64,000 bases of DNA, from assembly GCA_030248215.1 (NCBI GenBank), contig JASANG010003915.1, positions 62,001 through 126,000 of the forward strand, written 5' to 3'. A program made the translations under genes and the position numbers. Positions within the stretch are counted from its first letter, which is position 1. The number at the start of each line of letters is the position of its first letter. Source of the DNA: Enoplolaimus lenunculus. Lineage: Eukaryota; Nematoda; Enoplea; Enoplida; Thoracostomopsidae. Below are positions 52,084 through 63,300 of this stretch, piece after piece. The notes under the pieces are model-generated. The model was not told where the DNA came from, made no database searches, and was given only the letters and a program-made list of their open reading frames with translations.

Positions 52084-52868
52084 TAGTGAAATTTTGCATA
52101 GCTTTACTATATTTAAAGATAAATTGGCAGATGCATTGAAATTTTTAAGATTTTGGATAAATTTCGTAATTTTTACTTCATTTCAAACAATTGTAGCATA
52201 CCTGTAACGAAAAATTGCTAGATATATACGTTATTTTTATAACTAATTTTGAATGCAAAAATAACACAATTTCCGTTATTTCTATAACGGAAACGAACAC
52301 CGATTTTTACCGGAAACGAATATCCGGTTGCACCCTGCGTAAAACCAAAAGACTTGACAGCAACTCATATACCTATATAGATATATATTTGCTAAAATTA
52401 CAAATTAAACATCATTTCAACTGCCTACATTCGCGTCACCTCCGGCTCCGGTATTTTCCTACCCCTGTTGCACTCTGATGCACAGGTATCAATGCATGCG
52501 CAAAAGTCCTAGTAATATGGGTGAATCTACGACAACTCGTCATCTGACAACTGTAAAACCTCAGCATAATCCTAAGACTAATCCTAAACGTAAGTTTAAT
52601 TGTTGGACACCAACTATCGGGTTCCAAAATGTGGATCGCCGAGTTGTCTGAACGACGAAATATCGTGACACCAATACGATTAGCCGACTGTGTATATGGA
52701 TTTGACGCAAAACACATATCAAATGCCCATCGTGTGTCCATGTACATTCGAGACCTATTTTGCAATATTCTGCCTCAGTACGATGCCACTTCAAGCGCAT
52801 TCCTTTTTCACTGGAAAATTTTAATTTTACTATACAACACATGCACTTAAATAAATATAATCAAACTT
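52084..52868. other. No gene; right end of a CAGGGT-type element at 52300-52339
   Basis: ACCGGAAACGAATATCCGG and GTTGCACCCTG mark the family right end. The stretch to the FAM241B stop codon is otherwise unassigned and would include its 3' UTR. Confidence 0.45.
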
Positions 52869-53225
52869 TTACTTTCCCAATTTTTGACCAGCGCCACCAA
52901 ATGCTGAAAAACCATCTCGCTTGTCATTACGTAAATTTGTCGGATTATTATTACGTCCGCTACTTTCAGCAGGATTTGATTGCTGTGCGGGTATCACTCG
53001 AGGCGGTGTTTGTCGCCGTACCGGTCTGTTTACACCAGCACGCCTTGGCACACCAGTACGCTGGTTACGACGTGCGCTACCACCAATTAAACGTTGATAA
53101 ACACCACGCAGCGAACCTGTATCACCAAGTTGGGAAAGTAGGAAAAAGAATGCAACGAGTACGATACCTGGCCAGCCAAACAACAAAACCGCGACCAAAA
53201 GTCCTGCAGATACGGCTGGCTCAAC
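52869..53225 (-). CDS. FAM241B: FAM241B exon 3 with membrane helix and basic tail
   Basis: Acceptor TTTTTAG, 118 codons plus stop. VEPAVSAGLL begins the helix, which ends at FFFLLSQLG; the tail is rich in Arg, Asn, Pro and Gln. Confidence 0.8.
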   Translation of the reverse strand, partial: VEPAVSAGLLVAVLLFGWPGIVLVAFFFLLSQLGDTGSLRGVYQRLIGGSARRNQRTGVPRRAGVNRPVRRQTPPRVIPAQQSNPAESSGRNNNPTNLRNDKRDGFSAFGGAGQKLGK

Positions 53226-54396
53226 CTAAAAATTCAAAACCAATACAGAATGTCAAAAAATAACAAGCCAGTATCTGCTCGATTCCATGCAACGGCAATT
53301 TAAACAATCGTCAAAGTACAATGAATGAATCTGCTTAGAAATTGAAACCTAAGTGTGTTCTCAATTTTGATACGAGACCAAGAAAACATATGTACAATTC
53401 ATTAAACGGTAACACATAATATACGAAAACTGTAAGCGAAACCTTTTAAATTCTACAACGGTTAAAATAATGAAATTCGATACAAAATGGTCCTTAAACC
53501 AACTGTGACACTCGAACCGACTATGAAATGTACAACTAAAATAAACGTACCGTTCGTTCGCCAATCGTCCATGTAGGAAATCCAAGCGATAATAATTTAT
53601 TATTAATCACAGAATACATGGAAACAGGGTTTGTTCGTCCAAAATTCGGTCCAGGATCTTGATTGATTCCACCGTTCGCCCCATTAACAGCTTCAGCTTC
53701 ATCAACAGGCGCTCCCAAACGACGCCTTCGCTGTTCCGTATCGTCACGAGTTACATTTTCATTGGTTGATGTCGACGGATGCAAACCAACGATACTCTAA
53801 AATCAGTCACTTCAATTTGTAAATTATTAATGACTGATGTATGACACAAGGGCCAATGTAATGAACAGGAGCAGAACAGTATTATAAGATTATAAGTATA
53901 TTTCTAAGCCTAAGCCTAAGCGTAACAAAGAGCATATTCCTAAGCCTAAACCTAAGCGAAGCAAAAATTTAGCCTAAAGCAGACATCAACATATAAATGC
54001 ACCGGTTTTCAGTTATATATGTACGGCCTATTCCAATGAGACGAACAATCAAGTCATCTACAGCGAGTTAGTTATTTCTAAATGAATAACAGTAAACTTA
54101 GTTCACTCTGCGTTGAGTTGATTTTTACTCTAAGTTGATTTGATTCCTGGTGAGCAGATCAATTAAATAAGAATGAGTTGAAGCAACTCAATTCTGAACT
54201 AACTTAGACTGATTCAGCTACGTCCATTCTGAGTTAAAATCAAGTCAATGGATATTACAGTGTAGGACTATACGAAATAAAAACTTGCTTGATGAGCACC
54301 CCCTGTGCGGTGACTTTGACTCGCAGAAGCCGACTTTCCAGCCACGCGCGGGTCGTCGTCAGAGACAATTTCACCACTGTCCAATATTCGTACCAT
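52869..54396 (-). CDS. FAM241B: FAM241B orthologue (small single-span membrane protein)
   Basis: Three exons: 54396-54274 (ATG), 53796-53551, 53225-52869 (stop); introns phase 0. About 241 residues. The N-terminus MVRILDSGEIVSDDDPRV matches the conserved FAM241B start. The C-terminal core (INNKLLSLGFPTWTIGERTV, then EPAVSAGLLVAVLLFG) matches the family signature of a GFP-W motif, VEP and a membrane helix ending LSQLG. In vertebrates FAM241B is about 120 residues and has been linked to lysosome size. This protein has a long disordered insert before the core and a basic Arg/Asn/Pro-rich tail of about 80 residues after the helix, not present in the human protein. The donor of exon 1 (GTATAG) is the least certain point; it lies next to a CACTG palindromic element. 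The gene is tandem with EXTL3 on the same strand. Confidence 0.75.
53551..53796 (-). CDS. FAM241B: FAM241B exon 2
   Basis: AG acceptor before 53796, donor GTACGT, 82 codons, phase 0. Low-complexity acidic/Asn-rich insert, then the start of the conserved core (SLGFPTWTIGERT). Confidence 0.75.
53851..53995. mobile_element. GGCC hAT-like MITE, right end lost, in FAM241B intron 1
   Basis: GGCCAATGTAATGAACAGG and AAGCCT runs. Confidence 0.65.
54030..54262. mobile_element. Palindromic CACTGTAAATT element in FAM241B intron 1
   Basis: GAGTTGATT-type arms; the right end GGATATTACAGTG is followed by TA. The left end is eroded. It ends about 6 bp from the predicted exon 1 donor. Confidence 0.65.
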
Positions 54397-54498
54397 GTGC
54401 AGTTTTTACTTCAAATACAATACCCTCTAAAAAGTATACCTACCTTGTACACATAGCATTCTGGGTCGTTCAACCCTGTGTCGGAACCGAAATTAGGT

Positions 54499-54665
54499 TG
54501 CTCATGTATAGAAGAGGGCCGGAACAGTAGTATAAAACTATTCCTATGCCTAAGCGTAAGGATGACCTTTTATATCTAAGCCTAACCAAAAAATAGTGTA
54601 AAGCTTGAGCTTACTCTACTACAGTCCTCCAGGCAAACGTTTCAGCCCTGTTCTATACGTGTGCC
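54499..54665. mobile_element. GGCC hAT-like MITE with AATTAGGT TSD
   Basis: AATTAGGTTG occurs at both flanks (54490 region and 54666 region). Inner ends CATGTATAGAAGAGGGCCGG and CCCTGTTCTATACGTG. About 100 bp upstream of the FAM241B start codon, so it may sit in its promoter. Confidence 0.8.
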
Positions 54666-54689
54666 AATTAGGTTGTTAAAATAATGTTC

Positions 54690-55125
54690 GTTTATTTGTG
54701 CAAAAATCTGTAGTTGTGAAAAATTTTGATTATATGCTTTTTTTGCGCAATCATGCCCATTCAGCACGGTGTAAAGTTATAGAAAAAATAACGGAACGAA
54801 GAGTGATCAAAAGAATGAAAACGGATTTAAAACGTCTTATTATTCAGCTAACGCAACGGAGGCGTGCAAATATTCACCGGACTTTCAAAGATTTTGAAGA
54901 AAAAATTGCGGATGCATCTAAATTTTTATCATTTTGGATAAATTTGCCATGTAATTTTTGTTTCATTTCGAACAACTGCAGCATATCGGTTATGAGAAAT
55001 TGCGATATATACGATATTTATAACTTATTTTGAACGTAAAAATAACAAAATGTCCTTTGCTTCTTTAACGGAAACGGACACAGATTTTTACCGGAAACGG
55101 ATATCCGATTACACACTGCTATTCA
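54690..55125. mobile_element. CAGGGT-type element, decayed
   Basis: Contains TTACCGGAAACGGATATCCG and ends GATTACACACTG; the interior parallels 52084-52339. The left end is not exact. Confidence 0.45.
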
Positions 55126-55612
55126 CAACTCAAACTTGTACCAAGAGTTAAAACGTAAATGCACCAAACGATGTTGAAAAATTTCACCATTGAAATTTGT
55201 CAAAACTTCTATCGTGGGCAGAATTCCACTTTTCAACGGAAAAAATACAGATCTTCGATGTACCCTGGGTTGGTATGTGCGTAAGACCAGAAAACCCTAA
55301 CTTCAATCCCGCTCCGCCAATGGAATAGAATTGCTTAAATGACATCTATATCCTAAGATAACAGCTCTGACACTAATTGGCTAAAATATAAACGAACAAG
55401 ATGCTTTTATTTAGGAAAAGTCAAATCTGTTCCTAAAAACACTAACAGATTCACAATAGCGTTCAGTTTAGTCGAGTTACATGGAATGGCCCTGCACAGA
55501 AAACACAAACTCACCACGACTTCTTCGTTCAATAGATAGCTTGGATATCTATTTCAGTAAGTATATAAATCCAGTAAACTTTTTCAGATTGTTACCGAAA
55601 ACTCTGATACTA

Positions 55613-55864
55613 CACTGTAAATTCAAATGAGTTGATTATTCAATTCAGCTAGCGAGTTGATTATTTCTGAATTAATATCAGTAAACATTAACTCACTCTG
55701 AGTTGATCTGATTCTCAGGCTGAGTTGAATTGACTCTGGGCGGGTTGGTTAATTAACTCAGAATGAAATGAATCAACTCAAAATTCCGAGTTCTGATAGT
55801 CCTAACTCAGACTGAGTGATTCAACTCATTCTGAGTTAAAATCAACTCACTGAAATTTACAGTG
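55613..55864. mobile_element. Palindromic CACTGTAAATT element, full copy, TA flanks
   Basis: CACTGTAAATTCAAATGAGT to ACTGAAATTTACAGTG with TA outside both. A second, inverted and eroded copy follows immediately to 56062. Confidence 0.8.
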
Positions 55865-56062
55865 TAATAGGACTGTCAGAACTCAGAATTCTGAGTAAAA
55901 ACACTCACTGCGGGTTAATTATTCAACTCACCAGGAATCAACTTAACTCAGAGTGAAAATCAACCCAACTCAGAGTAAGTTAATGTTTACTGTTATGTTA
56001 TTAACTCACAAATAACTAAGTCTCTAGCTGAGTTGATTAATCGATTCATTGGAATTTAAAAT

Positions 56063-56869
56063 AAAATGACAACACAACTACGTTAAGTATGCTAAACTAA
56101 CCCGCTATGTTTGACACCAAACGGACTGCCATTGCGGGTACCAGCATTCGTCTGGTTCGCGTTAAAACAGCTCAATAAACCTTGCACGTTCAAATGGCAA
56201 ATGCAATTTTCTGTCAAAACTTCGCACGTGCAATGCAGATGCAAGTGCTTGCTGTAAAAACTTGCACTTGTGAATAGCGCTTTAGCTTCGTAGACTATAT
56301 TTGACGTTAGCAATTAATTAGAATATTTAAAACATAAAGATTCGTTGCAAGACAGGAAACACAACGGGAGAAAATTATTCCTGGATAAAACTAATGCATA
56401 ATATTTTCTAACTAAAACGAACAACAACAAAATGTTCAAAAATATGGATTACAACAACACAAACTACTCTCTAAAACTTAAACTTTAGAATTTTAAGTTT
56501 TGCTTAAACTAACATATTTTTAAGCTTAACACTAGTTTACGTAAACTTATTTTTGGTCTAGGTAACAAATCCAGCCCGGAAATTTAGTGTATCTAGAAGT
56601 ACATGAAGCTTAGCTTAGACTAAAAATATGTAAGTTTTTAAATTAGTTTAAGCGTAAACCAATTTAATTTACTTAATCTAGAAAGTCAGCAATACAGCTG
56701 GTTTAGCTTAATCTTAAATCAAGTTAGTTTAAGCTTTTAGATAGTATAAGGCGTGTAACCACAATCTCTGTCAAGAAAACCTCAAATAACTGAAGTATAC
56801 AACTGTAATTTCAACTATACAAGATTTTTCCCACATAACTGTGGCCGATAACGAGATTGAACAACCCAA
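56063..56869. other. No gene; MITE fragment at 56175-56283 and degenerate TTAAGC-rich region 56480-56750
   Basis: The fragment matches the right part of the AAGCCCTATTCACACGTGC family (AAAAACTTGCACTTGTGAAT). The later region repeats TTTAAGC/GCTTAAA words in both directions. The EXTL3 3' UTR would lie here. Confidence 0.45.
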
Positions 56870-59800
56870 TTAAATAAATTTAAAGCATTTTTGATGGTTA
56901 TGCGGAATGCGCGTTTTGAACAAAATAGAATCAACTCGAAACTGGGTATAAATTAATGGATTATATCCATACACACGAGTGAAAAACTGAATACAGTCAT
57001 GACGTTCAATAAAATGAGACTCATCAGACGACAAAGTTTCAGGACAACCGGGGCATCGAAAAGTCCAACGAGAAGTTACCTAAAAATCGAATTGTAAACA
57101 AATTAGGCAAGGTTGTATGACAGATAATATACTGACTAAAATAATGGCCCAATTTTTAGACTATTTTTGCTTACGATCAGATTAGTTAAAGGCTAATATC
57201 CTTACGTTGAGGCTTCGGCTTATGAATATGCCTATATGTACTACTGTTACACAAATGAATGTATCATTGTCCAACGTTTAGGTGTAACACAAAAATTTCG
57301 AATTATATAATGTGTAGTGTAGGGCGTCAAATCAAAAATCGTAACGAACATTAAATTCGTAGTCTAAATACGGATATGGCTACGGAACGACAGTAGTATA
57401 GATTTAGCGAATTACTCTAAATGCTGATTAACCGGAATCCATATCCGCAATAATGGGCACTTTTTGTGAGTATTGGCATCGGCACTGCAAAATATTACCG
57501 ATATTTTCTGCACACAACAATGAGTTGGAATGCGGTAAATTTCGCTTGCTAGCATATTGCACGGAGAATGATCATGAAACTATTAAGTCTCTCTTGAGTT
57601 TGTGTTTGAAAAACTGAATGAAATGAACACGTCTCATTAGACCATATTCGTTTATTATTCTCCGTGTTTGAGTCTTCGTGTATATAGTTACAAAATACAG
57701 TGACGCATTAGTAAATTTGACACACGTGCACGTGGGCGGTAGTTTACAAATAGTCTCGACTGCCACCCCAACGTTTAATATGAAAGAAAGATTATATCCG
57801 GGCTCCAAACAGCAATAATTTGTTAATGCTGGTTACTCACCTTTAAAGGAGGTTGTCGTGTAATGTGTGCAACAAGAAAATTCATCGCAATATCTTCGCA
57901 ATTCGTTACTTGGTCGACTTTTTGTCTAATTGCTCGCGGCATTAAATACGAATACTGATAAGAATAGAACTAAAACAATAAAAAATAAACGAAGCAGTAA
58001 ACTTGTATCATAAAAACATTAGCCAGTTACAATTACAATCGGAATTTTACTGCAGTTCTGTTGAATCAGAACAACAGTTAAGGTAGAATCAGAACAACAG
58101 TTAAGGTAATGAACACATAATAACTGATTGTTAACCAAACTTCTCGTCCTGCATAACCCAAATATTTTAATTTCGAGAAAATCTCACCATACCAGATGTT
58201 GGTATACTAAACATTATTACGCTGCAATTTAAATGTCTTGAATTTTGTAACACATATTCAATATAAAAAATTAAATGATGCAATGTGTTCTAGTACATAA
58301 ATTGCAAACAGAACAAACAAAGAATGAACCTTGTGGAAGAATGCTGCACCCGTTAGCACCATTGACAGTTGGCATGTGTGATTTGAGTTGTACAACCACG
58401 ACCGGTGTGATTCATCCCAAGCGTGATATCGACCGGGAAATCCAACGATGCGGTCACGAGCCTCGCGCCATACTCTAAAATGATATAATAATCATCTAAC
58501 CGATCGAAAACTTTTATAAAATAATTTTTAGCACTGCTTATTTGAATTTATTATGTTAAAATACCTATAATGCCGATCCTTATAACGATGTGATAAGAAA
58601 AATCGCTGCATCAAAATAAGACACACCAATGCTCGTAAGTATTTATCACAAAACAAAAATGCCAAAAATAGAACGAAACAGAAATAAACAAAACCAACCT
58701 AAACCCGAATACGATTTCGTCGTGTCTTAAATGAACATCGTCATCAATAGACAAAATGGCTTCTGTATCAATCGCACTATACGGCAAAAACCTGTTATTC
58801 AGGCTATTTCGCTCGGGTTTAATAACCTAAAAATACAAAACAATTATTGCTTATTTACAAAAAACTGTGTCCGTATACATATCCTACATAAATACTTTCC
58901 AATCCAAGGAATATAAAACAGAAAAGTATATTCTAAAAATTTCCATAATCCTATAGAGTTAACCGAGTATAATTATAGTTTTCAAAAGAAGTCTATGAAT
59001 TTTTTATGCCACAGTCAACAGAGAAAAACTGAATTTATGAAGAAAACTAAATTTATGAAAATAGGCGTGTAAGGCGAAATTAAACACCGAAGCGGTAAGA
59101 GGGTTTACCTCTTCCAGTGTTGCGTTTTACCAGAAAACTACATACTTGGGAAACACGTAACCGTAAATGCATGGCTTACGTGTAGCGGAGCGCTTAACTT
59201 GGGCCATACCATGTCGTCTCGCGGAGGGTTGGCGCTATTCCAAACAACAATAATCTTGTTTAAATAAGGCAAATTGCTCAACCTTTGGAGACTTTCGATT
59301 AACACAGAGTCTCGTTCGTAAGTTAGCATGACAACTGAAATTATTCAACGCAATATTATTACAAGCTTTAGAGATCACGATGATATAGTACTATAATTGG
59401 TTACAATTTTGTTCAAAAACTTTGCGTTTGAGCAATATGAAACTAAGAGCGAAGATCATAGTTTTGTGAACCGTTTTATGTTTTGTGCTCGAGGGTCGAA
59501 AGGTGGATGTTCGTCCATCTGTCAGCTCGAAAAGAATCTTAGAAAGCAAAGAACCAATTTTGATAAACTATTTTGTTTGAAAACTTATTATCCTGAGGTG
59601 TTAACATCGCATTGGAGGGGTTTAAAACTTTAAGCCGTTTATTAGCTACATGTTAATTTGCATAATTGGTGAATCCCAAATTAGGACTTCTTATTGTATT
59701 TCTCTAATATATTATAGCTAATAGCCAATTTGCACATTAGCAATAATTAATAAGCCTAAATTAGGACTTTTTACAATATTTCACTAATTTTTAGGGTTAC

Positions 59801-60351
59801 ATGCAATCTAATTTCAGAAGTAAAGAGTTTTGGGCGCGAGGAATCTGAATAAATTGCTTTGAATAGTTAGCTAAAACGTAATTTGCATATTAGCAAAATT
59901 GATAAGCCTAAATTAAGAGTTTTAAATAATCTCACTGATTATCAGAAGAATATAGGCGGGCCAAGAAATGCGTTTGAGCTTTATAAGCTTTTAATGTTTA
60001 ACTCGACTGATTAAAAAATTATGTTCCAGTTTCGCTCAGCTACAGGTCGTTCCATTACAACTGGTAGCCATGTTTTTTATACTCACTTCCATCTTCTCAA
60101 AGTAATTACGACTCTTTGTACGTTTGCTGATAAATAAAGGCTTAATATGACAACGAGAAGTACTGTAGTAAACGAATAAACTAATGACAGAACATAATCT
60201 TTGACAACTTTTTGCTACAATTTAATTTAATAAAAGAAACATTATTTACTTGTAAACTGTTCTCGTGGAACGTTTGATCCAAGGGCTTCGCTAAATTCGT
60301 TTCCAGAGCCACCGATTCCATTGTTAATGGGTCGGAATAATTGGTTTGTGT
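56870..60351 (-). CDS. EXTL3: EXTL3 GT64 catalytic part (exons 60351-60250 to 56870)
   Basis: Six exons encode the C-terminal GT64 domain. The start is [20 protein letters not shown]. The DXD metal-binding motif is in exon 58826-58699 ([17 protein letters not shown]). The next exon has [20 protein letters not shown] and [10 protein letters not shown], then [20 protein letters not shown]. The last exon has [13 protein letters not shown] and ends [15 protein letters not shown]. These match the human enzyme closely, supporting conserved UDP-GlcNAc transfer. Confidence 0.93.
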
Positions 60352-63300
60352 CTGAAAAAGAGAACAGATGACTACAACTTTGTGGAGTATCCTTAAAATT
60401 CAAAAAACTAAAACCGACTGTCTTCACCAATACGAATTAAAAACTCAAATAGCAATTTTACAAATAATAGAATTTAAATAATTTAAACTACAAAAGCCGT
60501 CTATCCCAGCATAAAAATCAACACACGTTTATGTCGGAACATAAATAACTAAAAGTACCATTAGGCTATCATTATAATTTAATTAAACATTCCTCAAATT
60601 TAGCAGGAATTTATTTCGTGAAGCACACAAGTATGCGAAGAAAAATTATTGCTTTTAAAGGATGGGATGATACCATCAAAAATTATTCTGTATACTGAAT
60701 GATAAAATAAAGGTTGGGCAGGTCACCTTCCCGTCTGACTACGTCTATGAAATCTTCATTGCCTCATTTCTGTAGCATACCTGCAAACTGTGCTTCAGTC
60801 GGCAGCGCTAGCCGAAACGGATTTGCAGGATAATTGAACCCATCGAACCTGTAACCATTTACTTCAAAACCCATAAGGAAATCCGAGAAGTTAGTCTGAA
60901 ATCGCGGTGCGTGATATGACAATTCAACTGGACCCAGATATTCGTCAATTTCGGGCACATATGGCATTTCAACTATTTTCATCTGTTTAGACTCGTTAGA
61001 GTAAAATGATTGAGCTTCATGTTCAGGCACAGGTTGTGCAGGAATAAGCAGCCGGTGACGCAATATATTTAGCATACCGCCGAGTGTATTTTCAAGCGAT
61101 GAAAAATACTGCTCATAAATGATACGACCTGAAATAAAAACAAAAAATAATGCGTGTGCAATCGAATGTCAAAAATACTACGACCGGTTATAGCGCTTTA
61201 GTTTGCAATAACATACGACTGACAATATCAAATGCGCAAATATACAGCGTCACTTACATGTTTTTGAAGGACCCGAGCTCTTCAGATATACATATTGGGT
61301 GACCGAATATAAACCATGTTCTGTAGTATTTAACAACTGAAGACTACCTACAAAGGATTCACTTTGGAAAATATATAATAAGCTTACTGATAACGCAATG
61401 TGTCTACGAAAACAATAAAATACCTCTAAACACTGTCTCTAAAAATAAAAAAACAGATAAACCCGAGAGTGAGCTACATAAACTGACGCTATTGAACAAT
61501 TTTTAAATATATTCTACCTCTTCTGCGCATTTCAAACATTTCCGGTTCACCAATTGCACGAAGAATGAAGTGCAGTTCAGGCATCCGGGCATATGGCACA
61601 AGAATAGATATCGTTTTCCAATCAATAATTGAATCAAATGGCAACAAATTTGAGCAATCTCCAATAAACACAGGCACAGCTCCCGATTGCAGCGCCTCAG
61701 CAATACGACGACCAGAGGATGCTTGAAAACTTGAGTCGTCTGTTTTTTAATAAAAACGAAATAAATTGACTTGAAAAAATATATACAATACGACAGAGTG
61801 TAACCGGAACTAAAAATTTATCGGAACCGGAAACAGAATTTGAAAAAATTACCTGAATCAGAAAGAGAAAAATACGCCACCTAAAAATTCATTTTAATTT
61901 TCTTTTGTGTTGTATTATTGCTGAAATCACTTAATTCGAAGATAGGTATTGACTTAATTTGACGTATTTTAGATTTACCTTACCACTGAAGCGAAATCTA
62001 TTCAGATGGTTTATTATCGGTGATTGTCAATGTTGAATTTTTAATCCCGTTAAAAATTTACCAGAACCGGAAGGTGAAAAATGCCGGAAACGGAATTCCG
62101 ATTGCACTCTGTATAAGCATATTTGCCAAACAACAGAATAATACAGCGTATTTTACTGTGCAGTGCTTTACTGAACGAAAAGTAATATTTGTGTCCACGT
62201 AGTGCGTTAAAGTTTTATCTTTGATAACTGAAATATATGTATAACTTTTTCTGCAAACTGTAAAACTGCAAAGTACTTTTAATTGAATCAGACTTACCAG
62301 CTGGCAGTGGAATAATAGTATACACACTGTCACGGAGAAAATTCCGTCTAGACGCTTCGTCACCACACAAAAGCCATTCATCAGCGAACTGAACTTCGCT
62401 GTACACACCATCGTGGCTCTTCGCGCATCTAAATTCGAAATAAAATCTATCTTCTGTCCGTTGACTCAGCTGCATCGTTCTCAGCAGCTCTTCCAAAACC
62501 ACCATAGATGTATCATTGTAAATATTATGGCCCGAAAAACTCGCTAAATATTTCCTATGTAACGGTAGCAAAGACGGTAATTGTTGCCAAAACTCAGGAT
62601 CCGCCGAATAAACCGGAAACGTGTGGGGGACAATGATGTCAAAATTATGTCGAAACGATCCGTTGAACACCGATGAAGCGATAACAGCATTTTGAAAATT
62701 AATGTTATCGAGGATTTGGTGTATATACATGCCATATTCGTCGTTGTATCTCATCTGGGACGAAACAATGTCGTTGAAAACAATCATCGTATTCCTACCG
62801 TCGCTGCCCCAAACGTCCATACTGGTAATGTAGTTTTGAAGGGCACCAAAATTTGCGGTGAATTTTTCTTTTACGTGATGTCCAGAAATAAATACAACAC
62901 TAAAACACGATGTGCCAATTTGACCTGAATTATGAATGAAAGCACGCCATTTATGTGTCACAACCGAGTAAAGCTCACTTTGAGCTAAATTGCTGTCTTT
63001 ATGAATAGCTACCGAAAAAGGATTTAATAAGGAGCATCTTGAATAATCCACACAATTACTAAACACACAGTGCTTATGCAGGGCATTATCCAACTTAACA
63101 ATGGATAATTCTTTCTGTGTACTGCTCTTCTGGCTTAGTTTTAATGGAAGCATAACATCTGGTGTTCGTGAAGCAGCAATTTCTGCGTTCAATTTCTAAA
63201 AATAAAACAATAGATAAACGCTAGAATCGCAGTTTATTTCCAACGTTTATTGCATTTACTCAGCACTTAGAACGCAAAATACATAGTAACGTTGTGTTTT

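Noticed and set aside
52760-53263. 167-residue plus-strand frame
   Set aside because: It is the shadow of FAM241B exon 3 on the opposite strand.
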